NCBI RefSeq assembly: GCF_031624635.1
Contig: NZ_JAMQOQ010000002.1
Location: 62,001-126,000, forward strand
Direction: 5' to 3'
Length of the DNA: 64,000 nucleotides
DNA from: Halogeometricum sp. S3BR5-2
Lineage (GTDB): Archaea > Halobacteriota > Halobacteria > Halobacteriales > Haloferacaceae
In this document: positions 31,499 to 39,444 of the stretch, piece after piece
Numbering within the stretch: position 1 is the first letter of the stretch
How the letters are laid out: the number at the start of each line of letters is the position of its first letter
Translations under genes and position numbers: made by a program
Notes under the pieces: generated by a model
Database searches by the model: none
Told to the model about the DNA's origin: nothing
The model's input: the letters and a program-made list of their open reading frames with translations, nothing else

Positions 31499-31972
31499 CT
31501 ACCCGCGCCGCTCGCGGTGCTCGTCCTTCATCTCCCGATACTTCTCGTCGTCGCGGACGCGTTCGAGGTACTCCTCGAAGACGACCGCGGCGGCCCGCTT
31601 CCCCTCGTCGGCCCACTCCTCGGGTTCGCGCTCCTCGCCGTCGTCGTACTTCTGCCCGCCCGGATACCGCGCGTAGCGCATCGACCGCGTGTACCCCATC
31701 TGGAGGTACTTGCGAGCCATGTCCATCCCGACGAAGTCGCCCTCCTCTCGGTAGGACTCGTAGCGCTCGTAGATGGCCCGCGCCGACTCCTCGGCGGACG
31801 CCTCGTCGGCGTACGACCAGTGCGGCAGGAGTTCCGACTTGTACGGTTCGACCTTGAAGACGTCCTCCTCGCCGCGGCCGATGTCGTACTCCTCGGGGTG
31901 TTCGCGGAAGTCGACGTCGTGCTCGGGGCCGTTCTCTCCCTCTCCGCTTCCGTCGCCGCCGCCCTCGCTCAT
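31499..31972 (-). CDS. DUF4385 family protein
   Basis: A 157-residue protein with the family pattern PEEYDIGRGEEDVFKVEPYKSE...FVGMDMARKYLQMGYTRSMRYARYPGGQKYD shown here only in part. DUF4385 proteins are found in bacteria and haloarchaea and have no established function. The N-terminus is acidic and probably disordered. Its stop is 18 bases from that of the convergent preceding gene. Confidence 0.88.
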   Translation of the reverse strand: MSEGGGDGSGEGENGPEHDVDFREHPEEYDIGRGEEDVFKVEPYKSELLPHWSYADEASAEESARAIYERYESYREEGDFVGMDMARKYLQMGYTRSMRYARYPGGQKYDDGEEREPEEWADEGKRAAAVVFEEYLERVRDDEKYREMKDEHRERRG

Positions 31973-32122
31973 GCGTTCGCTGCGGACCGGTCGCGGTTGC
32001 CTCTGACGGCCGCCCGCCCTGTTCTGGTCCGCTCCGAGGGCGACTCCCCGACGTTCGCGCACCGAAGAAACTGTAAACTCCTCACCGGTGGCTACATACG
32101 TTCCGGCGTCGGGGAGGGGTAC

Positions 32123-32623
32123 ATGAGCGACGACGCCGAGGGGCTTCCGGACGACGCCGTCTCGTTCGTCCAGCGCTACATCGAGGAGGAGCACGGCTAC
32201 CTCTCGTGGCTGGGTACGGAGGTGAACGAACTCGAACCGGGGCGGGCCGTGATGACCGTGCCGTACGACGAGAAACTGACGAACACGACGGACCCGCCGA
32301 CGGTCCACGGCGGCATCGCGGCGACGCTCATCGACACCGCCGGCGGCATCGCCCAGCGGACGATGCTCGACGACCCGCTGACCGGCGGCGTGGCGACGGT
32401 GAACCTGAACGTGAACTACCTCCGGCGCGCCGCGGGCGACCTGCGGGCGACGGCCGAAGTGGTGCGTTCGGGCGGCACTATCGGCGTCAGCACCGTCACC
32501 GTGGTCAGTCAACTCCCCGACCGGGTGCAGGAGGACGACGAGGCGTTCGAGCGGTGGCAGGGGACGACGGAGGAGGAGGCCGTCGCCACCGGACAGGGCG
32601 CGTTCCGCCTCTTCCGGGACTGA
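32123..32623 (+). CDS. PaaI-type hotdog thioesterase
   Basis: A 166-residue hotdog-fold protein. The catalytic loop reads PTVHGGIAATLIDTAGG (HGG followed by D, typical of PaaI/4HBT thioesterases), and the next strand is NLNVNYLRRAA. It hydrolyses acyl-CoA thioesters, often of aromatic acids. The ATG lies 10 bases after a Shine-Dalgarno-like ggggaggggt. It is followed, in the convergent direction, by the nicotinamidase gene. Confidence 0.9.
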   Translation: MSDDAEGLPDDAVSFVQRYIEEEHGYLSWLGTEVNELEPGRAVMTVPYDEKLTNTTDPPTVHGGIAATLIDTAGGIAQRTMLDDPLTGGVATVNLNVNYLRRAAGDLRATAEVVRSGGTIGVSTVTVVSQLPDRVQEDDEAFERWQGTTEEEAVATGQGAFRLFRD

Positions 32624-32629
32624 ATCTCC

Positions 32630-33235
32630 TTACTCGAACCGAATCTCACCGCGCGTCGCCACCTCGCCGAACAGCCATCCCGCGTGGTCCAGCGCGTACT
32701 CCTTGTGGTCGTCTTCGATGGCGCCGATGGCGTCCTCGACGAGCACCGGTCGGTAATCCCTGAGACCGGCGCTCCCGGCGGTGTGGAGGACGCAGACGTT
32801 CGCCAGCGTCCCGCAGAACAGCAGGTCTTCGATACCGTGGGCGTTCAGCCACCCGTTCAGCTCCGTCTCGTGGAAGGCGTCGTAGGTGTGCTTGACGACG
32901 ACGTGATCCTCCTCGAGCACGTCCAGTCCGTCGGCGAGTTCGGCCTCCCACGACCCTTCGAGGACGTGCTCGCCCCAGCGCTCGAACTCGTCGTAGTAGT
33001 GCGCGCCGTCGAACTGCTCGGGCGGGTGGACGTCCCGCGTGTACACTATCGACGCGCCCGCCTCGCGCGCGTCGTCGACCAGCGCGGCGGCGTCGTCGAC
33101 GACCGCCTCGCTCGACGGCGCGTACAGGCTCCCGTCCGGGTCGCAAAAGCCGTTCTGAAGGTCCACGACGACGACGGCGGTGCGGTCGGGGTCGAAGACG
33201 TACTCAGTCTCGTTCTCGTTCTCGCTCTCGCTCAT
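32630..33235 (-). CDS. Nicotinamidase (isochorismatase-like hydrolase)
   Basis: A 201-residue hydrolase of the isochorismatase fold. The catalytic triad is visible: Asp in VVDLQNGF, Lys in VVVKHTYDAF, and Cys in LANVCVLHTA. The RDVHPPEQFDGAHYY segment contains the D-x-H and second His of the PncA zinc site, which favours nicotinamidase over isochorismatase. It converts nicotinamide to nicotinate for NAD salvage; the next salvage enzyme, nicotinate phosphoribosyltransferase, is encoded 4 kb downstream. ATG 33235 begins after an upstream alternative. Confidence 0.88.
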   Translation of the reverse strand: MSESENENETEYVFDPDRTAVVVVDLQNGFCDPDGSLYAPSSEAVVDDAAALVDDAREAGASIVYTRDVHPPEQFDGAHYYDEFERWGEHVLEGSWEAELADGLDVLEEDHVVVKHTYDAFHETELNGWLNAHGIEDLLFCGTLANVCVLHTAGSAGLRDYRPVLVEDAIGAIEDDHKEYALDHAGWLFGEVATRGEIRFE

Positions 33236-33345
33236 ACGCGTTCGAACCGGTGCCGACACCAAAACGGTACCTCGACCGGTGGGTTCGCGGGCCCGTCGCC
33301 GCGGAAAAAACTACTTCCCCGAGCGGTCCCACCGAACGGTATAAC

Positions 33346-34812
33346 ATGTTACCGCGACACGGAATCGCCGCTGTCACCCTCTCTCTGCTCTTGGTCCTCG
33401 CGGGCTGTGCGGCGCCGGCGGACGAACCCTCACTCGCCGGAGGCGGCGCCGGCGCCGTCTCGGACACCTCCGACATCGCCTCGCCGGACGCGAACTTCTC
33501 GGACCCCGACGGCGACCCCCTGGGCTGGGAGGGGGGCTACTGGTACAACGAGTCCATCGACGTCGACCAGTCCGATGGCCTCTCGGACGCCGAACTGGAC
33601 GCGTACGTGGCACGGTCGATGGCGCGCGTCGAGTACCTCCGACACGAGGAGTTCACGGAGAACGTCTCCGTCGACGTACTGAGCCGCGCCGAGTACCGTC
33701 AGCGGTCGTCGAACCGGTCGGCGAACCAGTCCGCGAACGCCGAGGCGTTCGGCGAGTGGAACAACCAAGTGTGGGAGGCGCTGTTCGTCACCGGCGAGGG
33801 GAACGACAGCCAGGAGGCCATCAGCGGAACGCAGGGCAGTTCGGTCGCCGGCTTCTACTCGCCCCGCGACGACGCCATCACGATAATCACGAACTCGCCG
33901 GAGTCGCCCACCATCGACAACGCGACGCTGGTCCACGAACTCACCCACGCCCTCCAGGACCAACACTACGACCTGACGAGCGAGAAGTACAGCGCCGAGA
34001 CGCAGGACGGCGAGTTGGCCGTCGACGGCGCCATCGAGGGCGACGCGAAGTACGTCGAACTCCGCTACGCGAGCATGTGCGGCGGCGAGTGGGCGTGCGT
34101 CCCCTCCCCGACGACTGAGGGGGGGTCGAGCGGGTCGGCCGGTTCCGTCAACTACGGTATCTTCCTGACCATCTTCCAGCCCTACTCCGACGGCCCGGTG
34201 TACGTCCACGACGTCATCGAACGCGGCGGCTGGGAGGCGCTCGACGAGATGCTGCGGAACCCGCCCGTCTCGACCGAACAGACCATCCACTCCACCGACG
34301 AGGAACCCGTCCCCATCGAGTATCAGAGCAGGGCGACGAACGGTTGGTCGACGTTCGCCGAACAGGGACAGGGCGGCTCCGACACGGTCGGCGAGGCGTC
34401 GATATTCACGATGTTCTGGTATCAGGCGCGCACCGCGAACGCCGACACCGTCCCGGTTCGGAGCATCGCGGAGACCGAGAGCCGGTACGACACGTACAAC
34501 TACGACGGCGTGCCGTCGAACGGGTGGGCCAACGACCGCCTGTTCCCGTACGAGAAGTCGACCGGCGGCGGCGAGGAGTACGGCTACGTCTGGGTGACCG
34601 AGTGGGACACCGAGGGCGACGCCCAGGAGTTCCGCGACGCGTATCTGAACATCCTCGCCGCGCACGACGCGGTCGAGCGAGGTGAGAACACGTGGGTCGT
34701 CGAGGACGGGCCGTTCGCGGACGCCTTCCGCGTCCGGATGGACGGCACCCGCGTCGTCGTCGTCAACGGACCCACCGTCGACGCCGTGAACGACATCCGA
34801 TCGCGGAACTGA
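33346..34812 (+). CDS. Surface lipoprotein, Hvo_1808 family metalloprotease-like
   Basis: A 488-residue predicted lipoprotein: hydrophobic signal ending at the lipobox LAGC (Cys 21). The middle carries VHELTHALQDQHYD, a HExxH zinc-binding motif with a further His. EGDAKYVEL follows about 35 residues later, giving the downstream Glu expected of gluzincins. The sequence matches the haloarchaeal Hvo_1808 surface-protein family. It probably is a membrane-anchored extracellular peptidase. It is followed 73 bases later by a paralogue with the same order of motifs, indicating tandem duplication. Confidence 0.88.
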   Translation: MLPRHGIAAVTLSLLLVLAGCAAPADEPSLAGGGAGAVSDTSDIASPDANFSDPDGDPLGWEGGYWYNESIDVDQSDGLSDAELDAYVARSMARVEYLRHEEFTENVSVDVLSRAEYRQRSSNRSANQSANAEAFGEWNNQVWEALFVTGEGNDSQEAISGTQGSSVAGFYSPRDDAITIITNSPESPTIDNATLVHELTHALQDQHYDLTSEKYSAETQDGELAVDGAIEGDAKYVELRYASMCGGEWACVPSPTTEGGSSGSAGSVNYGIFLTIFQPYSDGPVYVHDVIERGGWEALDEMLRNPPVSTEQTIHSTDEEPVPIEYQSRATNGWSTFAEQGQGGSDTVGEASIFTMFWYQARTANADTVPVRSIAETESRYDTYNYDGVPSNGWANDRLFPYEKSTGGGEEYGYVWVTEWDTEGDAQEFRDAYLNILAAHDAVERGENTWVVEDGPFADAFRVRMDGTRVVVVNGPTVDAVNDIRSRN

Positions 34813-34885
34813 GCGGTTTCGCCCGGGTTCCTTCTTCCATCCTCCCCGCCGAGACTGTTTTCTACGACCGTTCCCACTCTCCCGT

Positions 34886-36256
34886 GTGAACGATTCGCAG
34901 CCCGCTCTCGCCCCGGTCGCGCTCGCGGTTCTCCTCGTCGCGTCCGGTTGTGCCGCGCCCGTCGCCGACCCCTCGGCGCTGCCGCCGTCGTGGTCGTGGC
35001 CCGACGACCCGCCGACCGACCGCATCGGCTGGGAGGCGGGCTACTGGTACAACGAGTCCATCGACGTCGACCAGTCCGACGGCCTGAACGAGAGCGAACG
35101 CGAGGCGTTCGTCGCGCGGACGATGGCCCGCGTCGAACACATTCGAGAATTGGAGTTCCGGCAGTCGGTGCCCGTCGACGTCGTGACCCGCGAGCAGTAC
35201 CGCAGCGAGTCAGGCGTCTTCCGGAGCGACCCCGACCCGTGGCGCGAACAGGTGTACGAGGCGGCGTTCCTCGTCGGCGAGAACGAGTCGGTGGCGGACG
35301 TGCTCAACCAACTGTACGGCGGGGCCATCGCGGGCTACTACACCCCGAGCGACGACCGAATCGTCGTCGTCAGCGACGGCGAGACGCCGACGATGAGTCG
35401 GGCGACGCTGGCGCACGAACTCGTTCACGCCCTCCAAGACCAACACTTCGGCTTCGCGTCGACGCCGCCGACGCACGACGGGCGCATCGCGGAGAACGGC
35501 CTCTCCGAGGGCGACGCCAACTACGTCGAGGCGCTGTACGCCGAGCGCTGTTCGGCCGAGTGGGACTGCGTCCCGACGCCCGACACCGAGGCCGGCGGCG
35601 GGTCGGACTTCGACTTCGGCGTCTACCTCACTATCTACGCGCCGTACAGCGAGGGGCCGGAGTTCGTCCACGCCCTCCGCGAACGCGGCGGGTGGGACGC
35701 CGTGAACGCCGCCTACGACGACGCGCCGACCACCTCGGAACAGATTCTCCACCCGGAGGCGTACCCCGACGAGGGGCCGGCGGACGTGACCGTCCGGGAC
35801 CGCTCCTCGGCGGCGTGGTCGCGGTTCGACCGCGACCGGCCGACCGACCGACTCGGCGAGGTGTTCCTGTACACCGCCTTCTGGGACACCGGCGCGGTAG
35901 ACAGAACGTCGCTCCGGCGGCAGGTCGGTCGGTACTCGCGGTACAACTACACGTCGAACGCGACGGCCGGGTGGGGGGGCGACGAACTCGTCCCGTACCG
36001 GAGCGGCGACGGCGAGTTCGGCTACGTCTGGGCGACCGAGTGGGACACCGAACGCGACGCGCGGGAGTTCCGGACCGGGTACGCGGAGTCGCTCCTCGTG
36101 GGGAGCCTCAACGCGACGCGCGTCGAACCGGACGTCTACGTCGTCGAGGACGGGCCGTTCGCGGACGCCTTCCGCGTCCGCCGGTCCGGCACGCGCGTCA
36201 CTATCGTCAACGCGCCCACCGTCGGGCGGTTGGACGGGGTTCACGCCGATTCGTGA
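34886..36256 (+). CDS. Surface lipoprotein, Hvo_1808 family, second copy
   Basis: A 456-residue lipoprotein beginning with GTG 34886, with a lipobox ASGCAAP (Cys 21). Zinc motif HELVHALQDQHFG is followed by the family Glu (EGDANYVEAL). The two copies share the stretches GGYWYNESIDVDQSDGL-type (here EAGYWYNESIDVDQSDG) and VEDGPFADAFRVR, so one arose by duplication of the other. This copy is more divergent in the C-terminal third. Both are likely co-expressed surface peptidases; a Sec or Tat route cannot be told apart from the weak signal alone. Confidence 0.87.
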   Translation: MNDSQPALAPVALAVLLVASGCAAPVADPSALPPSWSWPDDPPTDRIGWEAGYWYNESIDVDQSDGLNESEREAFVARTMARVEHIRELEFRQSVPVDVVTREQYRSESGVFRSDPDPWREQVYEAAFLVGENESVADVLNQLYGGAIAGYYTPSDDRIVVVSDGETPTMSRATLAHELVHALQDQHFGFASTPPTHDGRIAENGLSEGDANYVEALYAERCSAEWDCVPTPDTEAGGGSDFDFGVYLTIYAPYSEGPEFVHALRERGGWDAVNAAYDDAPTTSEQILHPEAYPDEGPADVTVRDRSSAAWSRFDRDRPTDRLGEVFLYTAFWDTGAVDRTSLRRQVGRYSRYNYTSNATAGWGGDELVPYRSGDGEFGYVWATEWDTERDAREFRTGYAESLLVGSLNATRVEPDVYVVEDGPFADAFRVRRSGTRVTIVNAPTVGRLDGVHADS

Positions 36257-36290
36257 CAAAGCACTTACTCTCCCGACGAAATCGACGTAT

Positions 36291-36674
36291 ATGGACCCGC
36301 GAAGACCCGCCCTCGCGACCCTCCTGACGCTCGTCGTCCTCGCCGGCTGTCTCGGCGGACCGGGAACGACGCCGACGCCCGACCCGTCCGCGACTGCGAC
36401 GGCGACGCCGACATCGACGCCGACCGAACGACCGCCCTCGACCGAGGACTGCCCCGCCTACGTCTCCGTCGACCCCGTCGACGAGGTGCCCGGGGATGCA
36501 ACGGTGACTCCGTATGGGGACCTCTCCGAGGAGCGGCGAAGCGAGTTCGAGACGGCGCTGTCGGAGGGCAACGCCGAGGTCGAGGACGGCGGCGAAGCCT
36601 ACTCGTTCTGGGTGGACCGCCCGTACGTCCGGTACGAGGGGACCGTCTATCGGGCGGTCGTCGCCGTCTGCTGA
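36291..36674 (+). CDS. Small lipoprotein with Thr/Pro linker
   Basis: A 127-residue lipoprotein: lipobox LVVLAGC at residues 14-20 (Cys 20), then a Thr/Pro/Ala-rich linker, then a compact domain (DCPAYVSVDPVDE...SFWVDRPYVRYEGTVYRAVVAVC) with two cysteines that could form a disulphide. It follows the two metalloprotease-like lipoproteins by 34 bases on the same strand and may be co-transcribed with them, perhaps as an accessory or inhibitor. That is inference; no family is recognised. Confidence 0.72.
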   Translation: MDPRRPALATLLTLVVLAGCLGGPGTTPTPDPSATATATPTSTPTERPPSTEDCPAYVSVDPVDEVPGDATVTPYGDLSEERRSEFETALSEGNAEVEDGGEAYSFWVDRPYVRYEGTVYRAVVAVC

Positions 36675-36776
36675 CTCGTCTCCGGGCCGAGTTCGACCCG
36701 ACTTCGAAGAGGAATTCTCTCCGGCACCCCCGCCTGAACGAACGCGCTTTTCACGACGCCGCCGAAACGGCCGGAC

Positions 36777-37934
36777 ATGGACTTCGACATCGTCGGCGCC
36801 GACGCCATCCGCGAGGGGTCGGCCACCGACGCCTACTTCGAGCGGACGGAGACGACGCTCCGGCACGCCGGGAAGAACCCGCACGTGGTCGCCGAGGTGA
36901 CGGCCGACCAGTTCCCCGACGGCGAGTACGAACTGCTCGCGGGAGTGAGAGACGCCGCCGCCCTCCTCGAAGGCCGCGACGTGGACGTGGACGCCGTCCC
37001 CGAGGGTCGCCTGTTCGACGGCGGTCCCGTGATGCGCATCGAGGGGTCCTACCTCGATTTCGCCCGTCTGGAGACGTCCCTCCTCGGCTTCCTCTCGCAC
37101 GCCTCCGGCGTCGCCACCGCCGCCCTCGACGTCCGCCGCGCGGCCCCCGACTCGATGGTGCTCTCCTTCGGCGCCCGGCACGTCCACCCGTCCGTCGCGG
37201 CGATGGTCGAACGGAGCGCCCTCGTCGGCGGCCTCGACGGTATCTCGCACGTCGCCGCCGGCGAGGTTCTCGGACGCGAGGCGTCCGGGACGATGCCGCA
37301 CGCCCTCGTCATCTGCTTCGGCCGCGGCAACCAGGAGGAGGCGTGGCGGGCGTTCGACGAGGCGGTCGACGAATCGGTCCCGCGGGTCGCCCTCTGCGAC
37401 ACCTACAGCGACGAGACCGACGAGGTGCTCCGGGCCGTCGAGGCCCTCGGCGACGACTTGGACAGCGTCCGCCTTGACACCACCTCCTCGCGGCGCGGCG
37501 ACTTCAGACACATCGTCCGCGAGGTGCAGTGGACGCTCGCGGCCGAGGGGCACGAGGACGTGGACGTGTTCGTCTCCGGCGGCCTCGGCCCCGCGGACCT
37601 GCGACACCTCCGCGACGCGGCCGACGGCTTCGGCGTCGGCGGCTACGTCTCGAACGCCGACCCGGTCGACTTCGCCCTCGACATCGTCGAAATCGAGGGC
37701 GAACCGGCGGCCAAGCGGGGCAAACTCGCCGGCGTGAAGGAGGTCTATCGAACAGTCGACGGCGGCCACCACGTCGCCCTGCGGGGGACCGACGCCCCGG
37801 ACGACGCCGAGCGACTGCTCGAACCGCTGATTCGGGACGGGGAAGTGGTCGCCGACGACTTCGACATCGACGCGGCCGCGGCGCGGGCGGCCGACGACGC
37901 CGAGGCCTGCGGCTACGGCGCGGACGAAGAGTAA
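36777..37934 (+). CDS. pncB: Nicotinate phosphoribosyltransferase
   Basis: A 385-residue enzyme of the NAPRTase family. The LFDGGPVMRIEG motif is followed by a helical region, SFGARHVHPSVAA (the catalytic His motif), and SGGLGPADLRHL in the phosphate-binding region. It joins nicotinate and PRPP to nicotinate mononucleotide, the step after nicotinamidase in NAD salvage. The length fits archaeal members. It is followed by a convergent AMMECR1 gene. Confidence 0.93.
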   Translation: MDFDIVGADAIREGSATDAYFERTETTLRHAGKNPHVVAEVTADQFPDGEYELLAGVRDAAALLEGRDVDVDAVPEGRLFDGGPVMRIEGSYLDFARLETSLLGFLSHASGVATAALDVRRAAPDSMVLSFGARHVHPSVAAMVERSALVGGLDGISHVAAGEVLGREASGTMPHALVICFGRGNQEEAWRAFDEAVDESVPRVALCDTYSDETDEVLRAVEALGDDLDSVRLDTTSSRRGDFRHIVREVQWTLAAEGHEDVDVFVSGGLGPADLRHLRDAADGFGVGGYVSNADPVDFALDIVEIEGEPAAKRGKLAGVKEVYRTVDGGHHVALRGTDAPDDAERLLEPLIRDGEVVADDFDIDAAAARAADDAEACGYGADEE

Positions 37935-38042
37935 CTCGGGAGGCGCGTCGCTCCCCGAGCGAGAGGCGCAGAAGGTCGTTTGCGGTCGGTCGATACGGGA
38001 AACCGTTCGTTCGGGCGCGTGCGGTCGCGGTCGTTCTACAGT

Positions 38043-38645
38043 TTACAGTTCCTCGACGCTGCCGCCGTCGGAGCGCTCGCGGAACACCTGTCCCTCGAAC
38101 AGGGTCACCATCGCGTCCTCGTCCTGCCACGCCAGCGGCGGCAGGCCGGCCTTCCGGCAGGCGTGGGTGAGGAACTGCTCTTTGGACCAGCCGTTCTCGA
38201 GCGGAATCGTCGGGTAGAGCCAGCCGTGGCTGCCGTCTTTGTCTATCGCGACGCCGTGGGTGCCGAGTTCGAGGTCGGCGACGGGGTCGTTGGTGAGAAC
38301 GTGATTGCAGACGATGCAGACCGAGATGTTGAGATTGGGGAGTTCGGGCGGTTCGATTTCGGAGCCACAGGAGTCGCCGGACGCGGCCTGAATCGCCGCG
38401 TCGACGATTGCGTGGCCGAGTTGGTCTTTCCCCCGATACGCCCCGGCGCACCCTCGCAGGCGGCCGCGGCCACGTGTCGATTGGATTCGGACGAACGCCC
38501 CGGTGCGAGCGTAGAACGCGTCTCGCATGCTTCCGGGCTGTTCTCGTTGACCGTGGAGAACGTACGATTCGACCGATTCACGCGCCAGTTCGACCGCTCG
38601 TGACCCGTCGTCGTACGAGAGCCGAACGGTTTGCGCCTCGGACAT
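38043..38645 (-). CDS. AMMECR1 / TIGR00296 family protein
   Basis: A 200-residue protein of the widely conserved AMMECR1 family. The motif RLRGCAGAYRGKDQLGHAI contains the conserved RGC(A/I)G segment and LGTHGVAIDKDGSHGWLYP follows; both are family hallmarks. The fold has a cleft lined by the conserved Cys, but the biochemical function is not established. The product starts at ATG 38645, in a region with no obvious promoter. It is convergent with pncB. Confidence 0.93.
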   Translation of the reverse strand: MSEAQTVRLSYDDGSRAVELARESVESYVLHGQREQPGSMRDAFYARTGAFVRIQSTRGRGRLRGCAGAYRGKDQLGHAIVDAAIQAASGDSCGSEIEPPELPNLNISVCIVCNHVLTNDPVADLELGTHGVAIDKDGSHGWLYPTIPLENGWSKEQFLTHACRKAGLPPLAWQDEDAMVTLFEGQVFRERSDGGSVEEL

Positions 38646-38770
38646 AACTCTGTTCAGGCACTCGCTAAACTTGAACGCTTCCCTTATCACCGGCCTGATT
38701 AGTCTTTGATTTACGCCTTCTGGCGGTGAATCGGGTCGGATTCCCCCTCGAATCGACCAAATCGAACTCC

Positions 38771-38776
38771 TTATGC
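38771..38776 (+). promoter_or_regulatory. TATA-like box for RNase P RNA
   Basis: The sequence ttatgc (with preceding cc) is 22-27 bases before the apparent 5' end of the RNase P RNA, consistent with an archaeal promoter. Confidence 0.45.
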
Positions 38777-38797
38777 GACCGTCCCAACTAGGTGAAT

Positions 38798-39336
38798 CCG
38801 GCAGAGAGAGCCCGGTTCCCGTGTCCCGCCGGTTCCGCCGGCCGCGGACATGAGGAAAGTCCCCCCACCGTCCGAACGGGTGACCGGGCGCAAGCCCGGA
38901 GTCGGAGACGACTGGCTCTGGAACAGAAACGAGACCCCTCGGTCCGACCGATGAGACGCGCAGGTGGACGTCCGTCCACCGGCGGCGCGAGCGGGGTGAC
39001 CCGCGAGCGTGCGAACCGACCCGCAAGGGGAGGGAGTTGACCCGTCGAGGGTAGCGGGGCCGCTCTGCGGCCGCGGACGGTAAACGGCGTCGGCCGTGAA
39101 CCGCGAGACGGCGGCAGCCGTCTCGGAGGCATCTCGCCTCTTCCCGCGCGGTTTCCACCGCGCGGAGACGACCGAGAACGGGTGGAACGGCGAAACCTCA
39201 CCGGTGCAAGTCCGCGCCGCTAAGGTAGTTCGGACAGCGCGTTCGGGTTCGCCCGGCGCGCCCCCGAGAGGGGAGGACGCGGACGCTCAGCCGAATGCCG
39301 GGTAAAAACAGAAGGGGGCTTACTCCTCTCAGCCGC
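38798..39336 (+). ncRNA. rnpB: RNase P RNA (archaeal type A)
   Basis: The RNA is recognised by conserved blocks: gaggaaagtcc (CR I, about 38851), ctggaacagaaa (CR-IV-like, about 38919) and cagaagggggcttac (CR V, 39309-39323). The proposed ends pair as cggcagagag with ctctcagccg (helix P1, one mismatch). It is the catalytic subunit that removes the 5' leader of pre-tRNA. The RNA would be about 540 bases, longer than I expect for haloarchaea. The extra length lies in GC-rich hairpins between CR-IV and CR-V. Exact ends are uncertain by several bases. Confidence 0.92.
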
Positions 39337-39345
39337 TCCGCGCGA

Positions 39346-39360
39346 CGAGATATTATCTCG
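39346..39360. promoter_or_regulatory. Palindrome between RNase P RNA and metal ATPase
   Basis: A perfect inverted repeat cgagata-t-tatctcg lies 10 bases after the RNase P RNA and 85 bases before the ATPase start. It could be an operator for the ATPase or part of RNase P RNA termination. Confidence 0.35.
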
Positions 39361-39413
39361 CGGGCGCATAGTTAATAATCTCTTGCACCAAATGGGGCTC
39401 TATTCGCAGGTGG

Positions 39414-39422
39414 ATTAATAAA
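39414..39422 (+). promoter_or_regulatory. TATA-like box for the metal P-ATPase
   Basis: The sequence attaataaa lies 23-31 bases before the ATPase ATG, as for a leaderless transcript. Confidence 0.6.
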
Positions 39423-39444
39423 CGCGAGTCGACTACAGTCTCGT

